A stretch of DNA of 64,000 nucleotides from Enterovibrio norvegicus FF-33. GTDB taxonomy: Bacteria; Pseudomonadota; Gammaproteobacteria; Enterobacterales; Vibrionaceae. Positions within the stretch are counted from its first letter, which is position 1; each line of letters begins with the position of its first letter. Below the pieces are notes generated by a model, which made no database searches, was not told the DNA's origin, and worked only from the letters and a program-made list of their open reading frames with translations. The stretch is taken from assembly GCF_000286835.2 (NCBI RefSeq), contig NZ_AJYD02000013.1, forward strand, positions 825,698 through 889,697, given 5' to 3'. The position numbers were made by a program, and so were the translations under genes. Positions 1 to 9,338 of this stretch are shown one piece after another.

Positions 1-3
1 TCT

Positions 4-34
4 CGCTCCCTCTTATTCAGGGAGCGATTTTTTT
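4..34 (+). terminator. Rho-independent terminator of an upstream gene
   Basis: A 7-bp perfect stem (CGCTCCC at 4-10, GGGAGCG at 20-26) with a 9-base loop is followed by a run of T. It should end transcription of a gene lying left of the window. Confidence 0.85.
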
Positions 35-107
35 GCGCTGACGCATCAATCCCCGTTTCACTTCTGGTAAACTTTCCGCCAGTTGAATGAAGACTCGAAG
101 AAGAAAA

Positions 108-1295
108 ATGACTGCATACTTTTATCCATTGAATAACGTAATTCAAGATTATGCTTGGGGCAGCTACACCTCGCTGAATACCCTTTTTGGCATTGCAAAC
201 CCAGACAACAAACCGCAAGCCGAAATCTGGATGGGCGCGCATTCAAACGGCTGCTCCAAGATCACTGTCGATGGACAAGAAACCCTGCTTTCTGATTTCA
301 TCAACAAAGACATGTCAGCCGTCATTGGTGCTGAAACTGCAGACACATTTGGCGAACTGCCGTATTTGTTCAAGGTACTGTGCGCAGAAAAAGCACTCTC
401 AGTGCAAGTTCACCCAAGCAAAGCACAAGCAGAAGCGGGCTTTGCCAAAGAAGAAGCGGCCGGTATTCCTCTTTCTGCTGGCATTCGTAATTACAAAGAT
501 CCCAACCACAAGCCTGAACTGGTTTATGCGCTAACGTCATACACGGCGATGAATGGTTTTCGTGATTATGCGGAGATCTTAGCCTTCTTCCACAAACTGA
601 ATATTGATGAGCTTTCTATATTGGTTGCGGCACTGGATGCTAACCAAAATGAGCAAGGCTTAAGCGCATTCTTTGAAGCGCTGCTTTCGTTGGAAGGAGA
701 ACAAAAAGACGCAGCGGTGACCAAGTTGCTCGCAGTTGCTTCAGAGTCCCAATCAGATGAATTGTTCGCGTTACTACTGACTTTGGCAGAACAATACCCA
801 GGCGACATTGGCTTGTTCTCGCCGTTGATTCTGAACACCCTGACCTTAGCCCCGGGTGAAGCCATGTTCCTGCATGCTTGTACGCCTCATGCGTACATCA
901 AAGGCACAGGGCTTGAGATCATGGCGAACTCAGACAATGTATTACGCGCAGGTTTAACCCCTAAACATATGGACGTGGCCGAGTTGATTTCTTGTACCCG
1001 CTGCGTGCCAATGCCGAAAGACACCATTCTTCTTGCGCCAGAAATCAGCGGCAAAGCACAGCTTTACCCTATTCCAGTGCCTGATTTTAACTTCGGCGTT
1101 TATCAAGACACCGAGAACGAAACACTCCAGACCACCAGCGCAGAAATTTTGTTCGCGATTGACGCCCCATTGACCGTTTCACACGCCAGTGGCGAGTCAG
1201 CAACGCTGCAAAAAGGTGAATCTGTGTTTATTCCTGCGTTCGTGGGTGATTACGCGGTGACATGCAGCGGCACATTTGCTCGCGCATTTAACTGA
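108..1295 (+). CDS. manA: Mannose-6-phosphate isomerase, class I
   Basis: Cytoplasmic zinc enzyme that interconverts mannose 6-phosphate and fructose 6-phosphate, linking mannose use and GDP-mannose supply to glycolysis. The 395-residue length is usual for type I enzymes. Family signatures are visible: an early WG(S)Y segment, the zinc-site stretch VQVHPSKAQAE, and the C-terminal-half block HAYIKGTGLEIMANSDNVLR followed by AGLTPKHMD. An in-frame ATG exists at 87, but the ATG at 108 is chosen because a purine-rich GAAGAAGAAAA stretch lies just before it and the conserved protein begins there. It appears to be a single-gene unit, with a terminator hairpin 70 bases downstream. No sugar transporter is adjacent. 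Confidence 0.95.
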   Translation: MTAYFYPLNNVIQDYAWGSYTSLNTLFGIANPDNKPQAEIWMGAHSNGCSKITVDGQETLLSDFINKDMSAVIGAETADTFGELPYLFKVLCAEKALSVQVHPSKAQAEAGFAKEEAAGIPLSAGIRNYKDPNHKPELVYALTSYTAMNGFRDYAEILAFFHKLNIDELSILVAALDANQNEQGLSAFFEALLSLEGEQKDAAVTKLLAVASESQSDELFALLLTLAEQYPGDIGLFSPLILNTLTLAPGEAMFLHACTPHAYIKGTGLEIMANSDNVLRAGLTPKHMDVAELISCTRCVPMPKDTILLAPEISGKAQLYPIPVPDFNFGVYQDTENETLQTTSAEILFAIDAPLTVSHASGESATLQKGESVFIPAFVGDYAVTCSGTFARAFN

Positions 1296-1364
1296 ATAGC
1301 TCATCGTAATGAATATCGGTCTGCTTACTCCCCCTAAGCAGGCCAACCCAACACCTTAAGTGCT

Positions 1365-1401
1365 AAAGAAGCTCCGGTTTAGGCTGGGCTTCTTTATTTT
1401 T
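1365..1401 (+). terminator. manA: Terminator after manA
   Basis: Perfect 8-bp stem AAAGAAGC (1365-1372) / GCTTCTTT (1388-1395), 15-base loop, followed by ATTTTTG. Confidence 0.75.
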
Positions 1402-1716
1402 GCTCTCTCGTCATACTCGTTTCTCATTGGTGTCTCTCCCTGCGTCACTCAGTCATCACCCTGCCCTTGTGTCCTTTTTGTTTACGACAAGAAAAACGCC
1501 ATCACGGTTTGAGTTCATATTTACCTTGTGCTTGTGGTGTTTAATTTAACACCCATATTCCCTTTATTGAGAAAGTGTTGCGCGGAATATATACGCTAAG
1601 ATGTTTCGCACTTTTACTATATTTAATGTATGAATTTGCTCCTACTCTTTGTCCAGAGTTCTGGCGTGTCGCCGTGAAACGCATACGTAGCCGAACAAAC
1701 GACGTACTCGAGGGAT
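1402..1716. other. Intergenic region upstream of glucan hydrolase gene
   Basis: No convincing gene is seen. A weak 62-codon frame begins at a GTG at 1575, but it has no clear ribosome site, no recognisable domain, and its last codons are made of the dyad described next. The promoter of the family-3 glycosidase gene is expected here, but no strong -35/-10 pair stands out. Confidence 0.4.
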
Positions 1717-1760
1717 ATATTCAGGCCAATAAGAAAGCGCTTTCGTATCTGGCTGAATAT
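1717..1760. promoter_or_regulatory. 44-bp concentric dyad, candidate LacI-type operator
   Basis: The outer arms ATATTCAG (1717-1724) and CTGAATAT (1753-1760) and the inner perfect palindrome GAAAGCGCTTTC (1733-1744) share one centre at 1738/1739; 18 of 22 possible pairs match. A CG-centred core of this type is typical of operators bound by LacI/GalR-family sugar repressors. It lies 45 bases before the glucan hydrolase start, so a role in carbohydrate-dependent control is inferred. It could instead be an RNA hairpin. No LacI gene lies in the window. Confidence 0.5.
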
Positions 1761-1805
1761 TGAGTACACGGTCGCAAGACAAATGAGAACCCTCGGAGGG
1801 GCAAT

Positions 1806-4800
1806 ATGCTCAAAGGAAAAATCATCGTGTCAGGAATGACTTCGCTGGCAATTCTGTCTGGCTGCTTTTTAGAATCAAAAGTGCCTTACTTCCCAGACTG
1901 GCCACAAATAAACAGTGCAATTCCCAAAGATCCGGAAATTGAAAGCCGTGTCTCGGAAATTCTTGCGCAAATGACGCTAGAAGAAAAAGTCGGACAAATG
2001 ATCCAGCCCGATCTTCGCAGCGTGACACCGCAAGAAGCCGCAGATTATAAGATCGGTTCGATTCTCAATGGTGGCGGCGCATGGCCTAATGGCAACAAAT
2101 ACGCCAGTGCACAAGATTGGGTAGACGAGGCCGACAAATACTATCTCGCTCTCGAAGATGCCTATGCCGATCGCGGTTTTCGCATTCCATTTATGTGGGC
2201 GACCGATGCTGTTCATGGTCACAACAATGTGTTCCGTGCAACAGTCTTTCCGCATAACATCGGCCTCGGTGCGGCAAACAACCCGAAACTGATCAAACAG
2301 ATTGGCAGTGCGACTGCCCTTGAAGTTGCCGCCACTGGCCTTGATTGGACATTCGCCCCGACCGTTGCCGCACCCCGCGACTACCGATGGGGACGTGTGT
2401 ATGAAGGCTACTCTGAAGATCCAGAAATCATCTATCAGTACGCTGGAAAAATGGTGGAAGGCTTACAAGGTGGTGCAAGTGGCCTGAAAAGCGAAAGCCA
2501 TGTCATTTCTAACGTGAAGCACTGGCTTGGCGATGGTGGCACCAGCCTGGGCGTTGACCGCGGAAAGAATCAGTACACCGAAGAATACCTGCGAAATATT
2601 CACGCAACGGGTTACTTTTCTGGCCTCGATGCGGGCGCACAAGTCGTCATGACCTCATTCAACTCGTGGAACGATGATGCCAACTACGACGTGATGGGCA
2701 CAGATAACTACAACAAAAAGCTTCATGGCAGTAAGTACATTGTTAATGACGTACTGAAAGACAAAATGGGCTTTGATGGCTTAGTGGTCACAGATTGGAA
2801 CGGTCACAGCGAGATCAATGGCTGTACTGCTGGGAACTGCCCACAAGCCGTGTTGGCAGGCAATGACATCTTTATGGTCACCGCGCGCAAAGACTGGCAA
2901 GCATTCTACAACAATGTCATTGCACAAGTTAACGATGGCACCATCCCTATGTCTCGTATCGACGATGCGGTCACCCGTATTCTTCGCGTCAAAATGCGTG
3001 CGAACTTATGGGATAAACCTCAGCCATCGCTGCGACGCCTTGCGGGCAAACAAGACGTTCTTGGCTCTGATGCTCATCGCGAATTAGCACGAGATGCCGT
3101 TAGCCAATCCTTGGTACTGCTGAAAAACAACGACAAGGTACTTCCTCTGTCTAGCGACCAACCTTATCTCGTGGTGGGTAGCGCCGCACACAATATTCAG
3201 AAACAAACAGGTGGCTGGTCACTCACGTGGCAAGGCACAGAAAACACCCTTGAAGATGACTTCCCCGGTGCAACGACCATGCTAATGGCGATGCAACAAC
3301 ACGTCGGTGAGGAAAACGTGTATACCGACGCCAATGCCGCGCCTGAACACGCGATTGCCGTGGTTGTCATGGGTGAAGACCCGTATGCCGAAATGTTTGG
3401 TGACATCAACCCCACCAAAACACTCGAATACGCCACCTTGAAATCGTCTTATGGCGCTGATCTTCGTTTGATCAAATCGTTAAAAGAAAAAGGCTTCAAC
3501 GTGGTTTCTGTGTTCTATTCTGGTCGTCCATTGTATGTGAACGAAGAGATCAATCATTCTGATGCCTTCATCGCGGCATGGCTACCGGGTACGGAAGCTG
3601 GCGGCATCACAGATGTGTTGTTTGGCGAAGGAAAGTCGGATTTCCGCGGTCGTCTCTCGTTTTCTTGGCCGGGCACAAAGTGCGCCACCACAATCAACCG
3701 TAAAGCCCCTAACCTGATGGACTATGAAACACCAGACATGGAGCAAGACATTGAAGGCGAACATGCGCCCTTGTTTGCTTACGGTTATGGCCTGTCCTAC
3801 AACAAGAAAAAGAGCAGCAAGCTCAAGACTGATCTCGACAACTTGCCGCTCGACCCGCGTGAATATGGCTGCGGCCTTGATGCACCAGACGACGGTATGG
3901 CAACCACTAACCTCGAAATTTACGGTCGTTCCGCGTCCGATGAATTTGTCCCGCGCATTGCCGGTTCATCTAACGGTTGGGTCGGTGTCACTATCTCCAA
4001 CGGCACACCCACCAGCATTGGTTCGATCACCACAACACCGATTGATCACCTGCATCAACAAGATGCGATCAATGTGAAATTCACCGGCGAAGCACCTGCA
4101 CAGGTGTATATGCAAACACCGCAGCAACAGGTTGTCGATAAGCAAGGCTACCTCAACGCTGATGCGACCTTGCAGTTTGATATCGACATGAAATCACAAG
4201 CGCCACAAAGCATGGTGCTCGCGACGCATTGTGAATGGCCATGTTTAGGACAAGTGGCAATCAACAAAGTGCTTCCTGCGCCAACAGCGCAAGATGAAAC
4301 CCAGTGGACCACAATCAAAATTCCGCTTCAGTGTTTCGCCGACGAAGGCATGGCATTCTCTATTCTGAATACGTCATTCCTGATCTACGCCGATGAAGCC
4401 GTGGAATTTAACCTCGGTGAGATCCGCTATGTGCCGCACAGTGTGGACCCTGCCGACGATGCCATCAGTTGCGATGCGCTTAAAGCGCCGACACTGCCGC
4501 CATTGTTAGGTGACACCGTCGATGTGTGGGAGATCTGGGAGCCAAACCTTGTCACATGGCAAGCCAGAACAGATACATGGGCAAACATTGAAGATCACCT
4601 TGTTCTCACGGGGAATGACCCGTCTGATGACACCCATGAATTCACTGTGACTTATGACGCTGCCAGCCCAGAGTTTTTCAAAGGCGTCGCCTTAGTGCAG
4701 GGGAAAACGCAGAACTTGATTAACTTCACGTCTGGCAACCTGACCTTCGATATCTATATCGAAAGCTATGGTTCACCTGCGAGTCCCGGTGAAACGCAAA

Positions 4801-5030
4801 GTGAAAACGTGGTCGTGAAGATGGAATCCCCTACGGGTTCGGGTAACGATTACCCCATTGGCAACCTAGCAACAGGCCAATGGCATCAAGTCTCTGTGCC
4901 AGTGTCGGAACTCAATACGGGCGCGTTAGACATCACCAAAGTAAACAAACCCTTCGCCACACTCGCGGAATGGGATGCTTCCCAAGCGGGGGTTATTTAC
5001 CGAGTGAGAAATATCAAGCTGGAGATGTAA
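1806..5030 (+). CDS. Family 3 glycoside hydrolase, exo-beta-glucanase-like lipoprotein
   Basis: A 1074-residue exported hydrolase, probably removing glucose from beta-1,3/1,4-glucans at the outer membrane. The N-terminus is a lipoprotein signal with lipobox LSGC (Cys20). The GH3 N-terminal barrel follows (about residues 40-390), with the VKHWLGDGG stretch and the nucleophile Asp330 in VVTDW. The GH3 C-terminal alpha/beta domain (about 420-640) ends in the AYGYGLSY signature. A long C-terminal extension (about 690-1074) resembles the sugar-binding region of ExoP-type marine glucanases. A strong GGAGGGG ribosome site precedes the ATG. It is monocistronic, between the upstream dyad and a downstream terminator. 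The exact substrate is inferred from the family, not shown. Confidence 0.9.
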   Translation: MLKGKIIVSGMTSLAILSGCFLESKVPYFPDWPQINSAIPKDPEIESRVSEILAQMTLEEKVGQMIQPDLRSVTPQEAADYKIGSILNGGGAWPNGNKYASAQDWVDEADKYYLALEDAYADRGFRIPFMWATDAVHGHNNVFRATVFPHNIGLGAANNPKLIKQIGSATALEVAATGLDWTFAPTVAAPRDYRWGRVYEGYSEDPEIIYQYAGKMVEGLQGGASGLKSESHVISNVKHWLGDGGTSLGVDRGKNQYTEEYLRNIHATGYFSGLDAGAQVVMTSFNSWNDDANYDVMGTDNYNKKLHGSKYIVNDVLKDKMGFDGLVVTDWNGHSEINGCTAGNCPQAVLAGNDIFMVTARKDWQAFYNNVIAQVNDGTIPMSRIDDAVTRILRVKMRANLWDKPQPSLRRLAGKQDVLGSDAHRELARDAVSQSLVLLKNNDKVLPLSSDQPYLVVGSAAHNIQKQTGGWSLTWQGTENTLEDDFPGATTMLMAMQQHVGEENVYTDANAAPEHAIAVVVMGEDPYAEMFGDINPTKTLEYATLKSSYGADLRLIKSLKEKGFNVVSVFYSGRPLYVNEEINHSDAFIAAWLPGTEAGGITDVLFGEGKSDFRGRLSFSWPGTKCATTINRKAPNLMDYETPDMEQDIEGEHAPLFAYGYGLSYNKKKSSKLKTDLDNLPLDPREYGCGLDAPDDGMATTNLEIYGRSASDEFVPRIAGSSNGWVGVTISNGTPTSIGSITTTPIDHLHQQDAINVKFTGEAPAQVYMQTPQQQVVDKQGYLNADATLQFDIDMKSQAPQSMVLATHCEWPCLGQVAINKVLPAPTAQDETQWTTIKIPLQCFADEGMAFSILNTSFLIYADEAVEFNLGEIRYVPHSVDPADDAISCDALKAPTLPPLLGDTVDVWEIWEPNLVTWQARTDTWANIEDHLVLTGNDPSDDTHEFTVTYDAASPEFFKGVALVQGKTQNLINFTSGNLTFDIYIESYGSPASPGETQSENVVVKMESPTGSGNDYPIGNLATGQWHQVSVPVSELNTGALDITKVNKPFATLAEWDASQAGVIYRVRNIKLEM

Positions 5031-5073
5031 TACCGGCGCGATAACGCAACGGTTTATGTTTGACCAACACACA

Positions 5074-5103
5074 AAGGCGGCCGATATCACGGTCGCTTTT
5101 TCT
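5074..5103 (+). terminator. Terminator after the GH3 gene
   Basis: 7-bp stem GCGGCCG (5077-5083) / CGGTCGC (5090-5096) with one G-U pair, followed by TTTTTCTTT. The remaining bases up to 5328 show no gene. Confidence 0.7.
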
Positions 5104-5328
5104 TTGTCTGGCAGATCTTAACTGTGCGGCGGTACAAGTTACCAGAGCGTGAACGCTGCTTTTGAGAGGATGAGAGCTGAGAAATCAACGGCATTCAGGT
5201 AACATTTCACGCACTGCTTTGAGCTCATTCGGCTGAATGCGACAGATCAAACGTGGTACTCACGAAAACGAGGCTTTTGTTAAAGCATCGCTTTGCGAAG
5301 GACAGGATGCAGATAAAAAGGATGATAC

Positions 5329-8016
5329 ATGCCATTTGATACCATGACGTTTTGCTATCCGTGGCGTCCCTATCAACACCGCGTACTCAACGCGGTGCAT
5401 GAACACCTCAGTGACAAACGTCTGCATATCGTCGCCGCTCCCGGTGCAGGAAAAACGACGCTCGGTCTCGAAGTCTTTCGCATCCTCAGAAAACCGACAT
5501 TGGTGCTTTCACCAACACGCATCATTCGCGATCAGTGGATAGACAGGCTGAAAGATTTTTGCGCCACTGATGATGCGCAGTCCCTCGATTGGGTGAGTCG
5601 TTCGATTCACCATCCCAAAACCCTTACATCCATCACCTATCAAGCGCTACACGCCAAAGTTGCTGACGCGCTGGGAGCGGATGCGTTAACTGGCGAAGAG
5701 AACGACGAAGCCGAGCGACTAGACAATGACAACGGATTGAAAGACGATGAGCTAAACAGCTTCATTCAACTGCTTGAGCAGCACAACATTGAAGTGCTTA
5801 TCCTTGATGAAGCCCACCACTTAAGAAACGAATGGTGGCGAGCATTAGAAAAAGTCTGCGAGCATTTCCCCAACATCACATTGGTGTCACTCACCGCCAC
5901 CCCGCCTTACGATTCGCAAGGCCATGAGTGGGCGAGATATGAGAAGCTTTGCGGCCCAATTGATGAAGAAATTTCCGTCCCCGAACTCGTCAAAGCGGGC
6001 ACGTTATGCGCGCATCAAGATTACCTGTGGGCATGTAACGCCACGTCATCAGAACAGCAACAAGTTGAGGAATATGACCAGCGCGTATCCACACTATGCC
6101 ATACATTGATGGCGAGTGAGGCTTTTGAAAGCGCGGTTTTATCTCACCCTTGGTTACACCAAGACGACATTGAACAAGCGTTGATCAAAGAGCCCGAGAT
6201 CGCCATTGCGATCCTCAGCTTTATGAAAGCAAAACAACGTCCTGATAATCAAAAACTCATGCAGTTGCTCGACCTCAGGCATGACGACATTCCCGAGCTA
6301 GGGAGGCATCGTTGGCAAGTGTTGATTGCGGCGCTGCTGTTTTCAAAAACCTACCCGCACGAAAACGAACACCTGCTGTTTGTTGAGCAATTAAAGAAAC
6401 AACTGAATACCTCTGAGTTGCTCAACAAACGCGAACTTTCGTTAGAGCGTTCAAGAAGAATTGAACGATCTCTGTCATTAAGCGCCTCAAAAATTGAAGG
6501 TTGCTGCGAGATCCACCAGCTCGAGCTCAAACAACGCGGCAATGACCTTCGCCAAGTGATTTTAACGGATTACATCCGAGACGAAGCCCTTGCATCAGGA
6601 ATGGACACCGGCGAAGTCAACCTCGGGGCATGGCCAATATTCAAAGCCATCACCACGTCATCTTCCGTATCTGGTCAAATTGCATTATTAACAGGCCGTT
6701 TAAGTATTGTTCCAACGGCCTTGCTACCCGCTTTGCTCACCCATATCAGTAGCAAAAACGTCAAAACTGAACCAATGGGAAGCCAACAGCAATACCAAAA
6801 AGTCTCTGCGCCACTCAATCAATTAACGGGGGCTTTTACTGCCTTGTTGATGAACGGTGACATCAAAGTGCTGATTGGCACGCGATCACTGCTTGGTGAA
6901 GGCTGGGATGCCCCCGCCATAAATTCACTGATCCTCGCAAGCTCAGTGGGCTCATTCATGCTCACCAACCAAATGCGTGGACGCGCCATTCGCATTGACC
7001 CCGCCAACAAAGACAAAATTAGCGCTATATGGCATTTGGCTGCCATCAATGCCAAATCTTTTGCTGGCTGGTCCGATTTTTACAGCCTCAAACAACGCTT
7101 TGAAACCTTTGTCGGACTCTCCGAAAAAACGCTGACCATTGAAAGCGGTTTTGACCGCATGAAAGCAACAGCCATTGATTCGCCTATGAATGTCGAAATG
7201 GCTTCGCCGATTACCGCCAATAACCGCCAAATGACGCGTCGTTTTAACAAAATAGGGATTGTTGCGACGCGCTGGCATCAGGCGCTTTCTTTGGAAGAAA
7301 CCGCCCGAGTGGTTCCATCAGTCAAAACCAACAAGCTGCCTGCCATTCGTGGCTATCTACTCAAGCGCTCTTTCGGCTATTTGGCGATTCAACTCGCTGG
7401 CGCAATCACTAGCGGCGTACTGGCTGCGATGAGCACCTTGAAACATTCCCCCTCAACCATACTGCCGGTTTTGGCCTTGGTTATCGCTGGTACTTTGATT
7501 TATAAGCTGCCGAAAACAATTTTCACGCTTAAAGTCGTCCTCCGTTACCTGCCTGTTGACGGTGCGTTGAAACAAATTGGCGTTGCGTTGGCCGAAGCAC
7601 TTTGTCAGGCTGGCTTTGTCGAAACATCGATTCGGCAAATGAAAGTCAACGTCATAAAAACCCATGAAGGCGCTTTCTTCTTGTCGCTGTCAGGTTGCAC
7701 CTTCTATGAATCTTCCCTGTTTGCAAACTGCCTACACGAAATTTTCGCACCGATTGATAACCCAAGATATTTGGTGATTCGAGTAGGGAAATTCCTCGGA
7801 ATGACGCGAGATGATTATCATGCGGTTCCGCTTAGGTTTGGTGCCAAGAAAGACACCGCGATGATTTTCTACAAATCTTGGTGCAAGAACGTCAGCCTGT
7901 CAGAACTGATATATACCCGCACACCGGATGGCAGAAAAAGGCTACTCAAAGGAAAAATGAAAGCCTTCTCCTCGAACTTCAGCGATGAAGTTAAACGCCA
8001 AGACCGCTGGAGCTGA
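5329..8016 (+). CDS. SF2 DEAH-box helicase with internal membrane segments
   Basis: An 895-residue superfamily 2 helicase-like ATPase of the type often named restriction-enzyme Res subunit or DEAD/DEAH helicase. Visible motifs are Walker A APGAGKTT (Lys42), motif II DEAHH (160-164), motif III SLTATPP (187-193), a motif V-like GTRSLLGEGWDAP, and motif VI QMRGRAIRID (548-557). After the two RecA-like lobes comes a hydrophobic hairpin at about residues 680-730 (two likely membrane spans), then a roughly 165-residue C-terminal region that I do not recognise. No nuclease or methylase motif is seen, and no modification or defence genes are adjacent. The ATG at 5329 is preceded by AAAAAGGATG. Substrate and role are unknown; membrane anchoring is inferred from hydrophobicity. 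Confidence 0.85.
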   Translation: MPFDTMTFCYPWRPYQHRVLNAVHEHLSDKRLHIVAAPGAGKTTLGLEVFRILRKPTLVLSPTRIIRDQWIDRLKDFCATDDAQSLDWVSRSIHHPKTLTSITYQALHAKVADALGADALTGEENDEAERLDNDNGLKDDELNSFIQLLEQHNIEVLILDEAHHLRNEWWRALEKVCEHFPNITLVSLTATPPYDSQGHEWARYEKLCGPIDEEISVPELVKAGTLCAHQDYLWACNATSSEQQQVEEYDQRVSTLCHTLMASEAFESAVLSHPWLHQDDIEQALIKEPEIAIAILSFMKAKQRPDNQKLMQLLDLRHDDIPELGRHRWQVLIAALLFSKTYPHENEHLLFVEQLKKQLNTSELLNKRELSLERSRRIERSLSLSASKIEGCCEIHQLELKQRGNDLRQVILTDYIRDEALASGMDTGEVNLGAWPIFKAITTSSSVSGQIALLTGRLSIVPTALLPALLTHISSKNVKTEPMGSQQQYQKVSAPLNQLTGAFTALLMNGDIKVLIGTRSLLGEGWDAPAINSLILASSVGSFMLTNQMRGRAIRIDPANKDKISAIWHLAAINAKSFAGWSDFYSLKQRFETFVGLSEKTLTIESGFDRMKATAIDSPMNVEMASPITANNRQMTRRFNKIGIVATRWHQALSLEETARVVPSVKTNKLPAIRGYLLKRSFGYLAIQLAGAITSGVLAAMSTLKHSPSTILPVLALVIAGTLIYKLPKTIFTLKVVLRYLPVDGALKQIGVALAEALCQAGFVETSIRQMKVNVIKTHEGAFFLSLSGCTFYESSLFANCLHEIFAPIDNPRYLVIRVGKFLGMTRDDYHAVPLRFGAKKDTAMIFYKSWCKNVSLSELIYTRTPDGRKRLLKGKMKAFSSNFSDEVKRQDRWS

Positions 8017-8091
8017 CCACCATTCATAAGGGAGCGCGGTGACTCATAGGTCCGGTCGCCTCCTACCCCCACCGATTTTCTTCATGTCTCG

Positions 8092-8152
8092 TCTATCATT
8101 TGAGAACGAATGCGTTGCCACAAATGATAGAGTCAAATCTCTCTATTTGACT
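8092..8152. promoter_or_regulatory. Two adjacent perfect hairpins before the SnoaL-like gene
   Basis: First hairpin: TCTATCATTTG (8092-8102) / CAAATGATAGA (8121-8131), 11 bp perfect, 18-base loop. Second: AGTCAAAT (8131-8138) / ATTTGACT (8145-8152), 8 bp perfect, 6-base loop. GAGAAC (8102-8107) could also pair with GTTCTC (8153-8158), giving an alternative fold. Neither has a T-run, so an operator or leader RNA structure is more likely than a terminator. Confidence 0.45.
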
Positions 8153-8222
8153 GTTCTCGCTCTCCTCCATGCCCTCGGCGCTTCGCCTTTGCTTGTGCGT
8201 AGATCCAAAGAAGGAACACAAC

Positions 8223-8969
8223 ATGAACCCAAAACTACAAAACGCGACGAATTTGTACATGGAAGGCATTCGTGATGGTAATGCTCGTCAAGCCGTCACT
8301 CAATACACCGGCGACCGATACATTCAGCACAGCACAGGTGTCAAAAATGGCATTGAAGGTTTTGTTGAATTTTTTGAGCCCTTCCTTCTACGTTGCCCTG
8401 TCAGAGACATTCGTGTTATCCGCTCTGTGGTTGATGGGCAATATGTCTTTGTGCAAGTCTTCCAAGACATCAATAACGGTGAAGCAAAGTGGGTGACCAC
8501 GGACCTGTTCGACACGGACAATAACGACAAAATCATCGAGCATTGGGATGTTATCTCCGCCTATGAAGGCAAAGAATCCGACGATGTTAATCAGCTCAAT
8601 GGTCACCTTGGTATTGAAGATGAACACGCCACAGAAGCCAACAAAGCGCGTGTTCGCGAATTCATGTGCGACGTAATGGTGTTGGGACAAGCTGACAAGC
8701 TGGACGCCTTCGTCGACACCGCTTCTTTAGTGACTCACCAGGGCTCAGATGTTGCATCACTTGAACAGTGCATTGGCAGTTACGATCAAGTCTTTAAACT
8801 GATCGGGCAAGGCAACGTTGTGGTGACCTACAGCCGAGTCATGAAAGGCGGTATCGAAACCGCGCGTTTCGACATCTTCCGATTGGAAAGCGGAAAAATT
8901 GTCGAGCTGTGGATCAATGAAGAAATCGTACCGCCAAAACATGAATGGACTAATGGCGGTAAGTTCTAA
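8223..8969 (+). CDS. Tandem SnoaL-like (NTF2-fold) protein
   Basis: A 248-residue cytoplasmic protein made of two SnoaL-like halves (about residues 1-120 and 130-248). Both halves show the family pattern of an N-terminal helix, YIQHS or LVTHQ at the pocket, then beta strands ending in EHWDVI or ELWINEE. Relatives are described as SnoaL-like polyketide-cyclase or aldol-condensation family proteins, mostly of unknown substrate. The in-frame frame opens further upstream (8169), but the ATG at 8223 is chosen because AAGAAGGAA lies just before it. It stands alone, with two hairpins upstream and a hairpin downstream. The second half differs clearly from the first, so the duplication is old. Confidence 0.8.
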   Translation: MNPKLQNATNLYMEGIRDGNARQAVTQYTGDRYIQHSTGVKNGIEGFVEFFEPFLLRCPVRDIRVIRSVVDGQYVFVQVFQDINNGEAKWVTTDLFDTDNNDKIIEHWDVISAYEGKESDDVNQLNGHLGIEDEHATEANKARVREFMCDVMVLGQADKLDAFVDTASLVTHQGSDVASLEQCIGSYDQVFKLIGQGNVVVTYSRVMKGGIETARFDIFRLESGKIVELWINEEIVPPKHEWTNGGKF

Positions 8970-9022
8970 TACCGATTAGTCGCCATCTCCTTCCCAAACA
9001 AACAGTTCCTTTTGTTTTATTC

Positions 9023-9048
9023 ATGGTCACCTTCTCGCAGGTGACCAT
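9023..9048. terminator. Perfect 10-bp hairpin after the SnoaL-like gene
   Basis: ATGGTCACCT (9023-9032) / AGGTGACCAT (9039-9048) with a 6-base loop. There is no proper T-run on either side, so it may be an imperfect terminator or an operator. Confidence 0.4.
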
Positions 9049-9338
9049 AACCTCTCTTAGCTATGTCAATGTTATTAGGCACTCTAAATATGCCAACCGC
9101 TTGTCTTTTCCTATCGTTAAACATACGGCTTACATTGGCAAGTTTTGACTGACTCTTTAGATAACAAAGCCTATCCATAACACCTGCTATTTTATTGCTG
9201 AGAATTTAAAAACCCGATGAGTTTCAATTAGATCATTCTTGAATCCGAAACAAGGGATCAATGACTTACGCTGCCATAGTTCTGATGGCTCATTGAGCAT
9301 CACTACAACATCAAGACACCCTTTATGAGGAAAAAATA
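9049..9338. other. Leader region of the RTX gene
   Basis: AT-rich, with no ORF of note. The last bases give a good ribosome site (GAGGAAAAAATA) for the RTX gene. No promoter could be assigned with confidence. Confidence 0.4.

Noticed and set aside
1575..1763. 62-codon frame between manA and the glucan hydrolase
   Set aside because: GTG start without a ribosome site, no domain, and its end consists of the regulatory dyad.
5329..8016. Restriction-modification system
   Set aside because: The helicase resembles Res subunits, but no methylase, specificity subunit or nuclease motif is present nearby.
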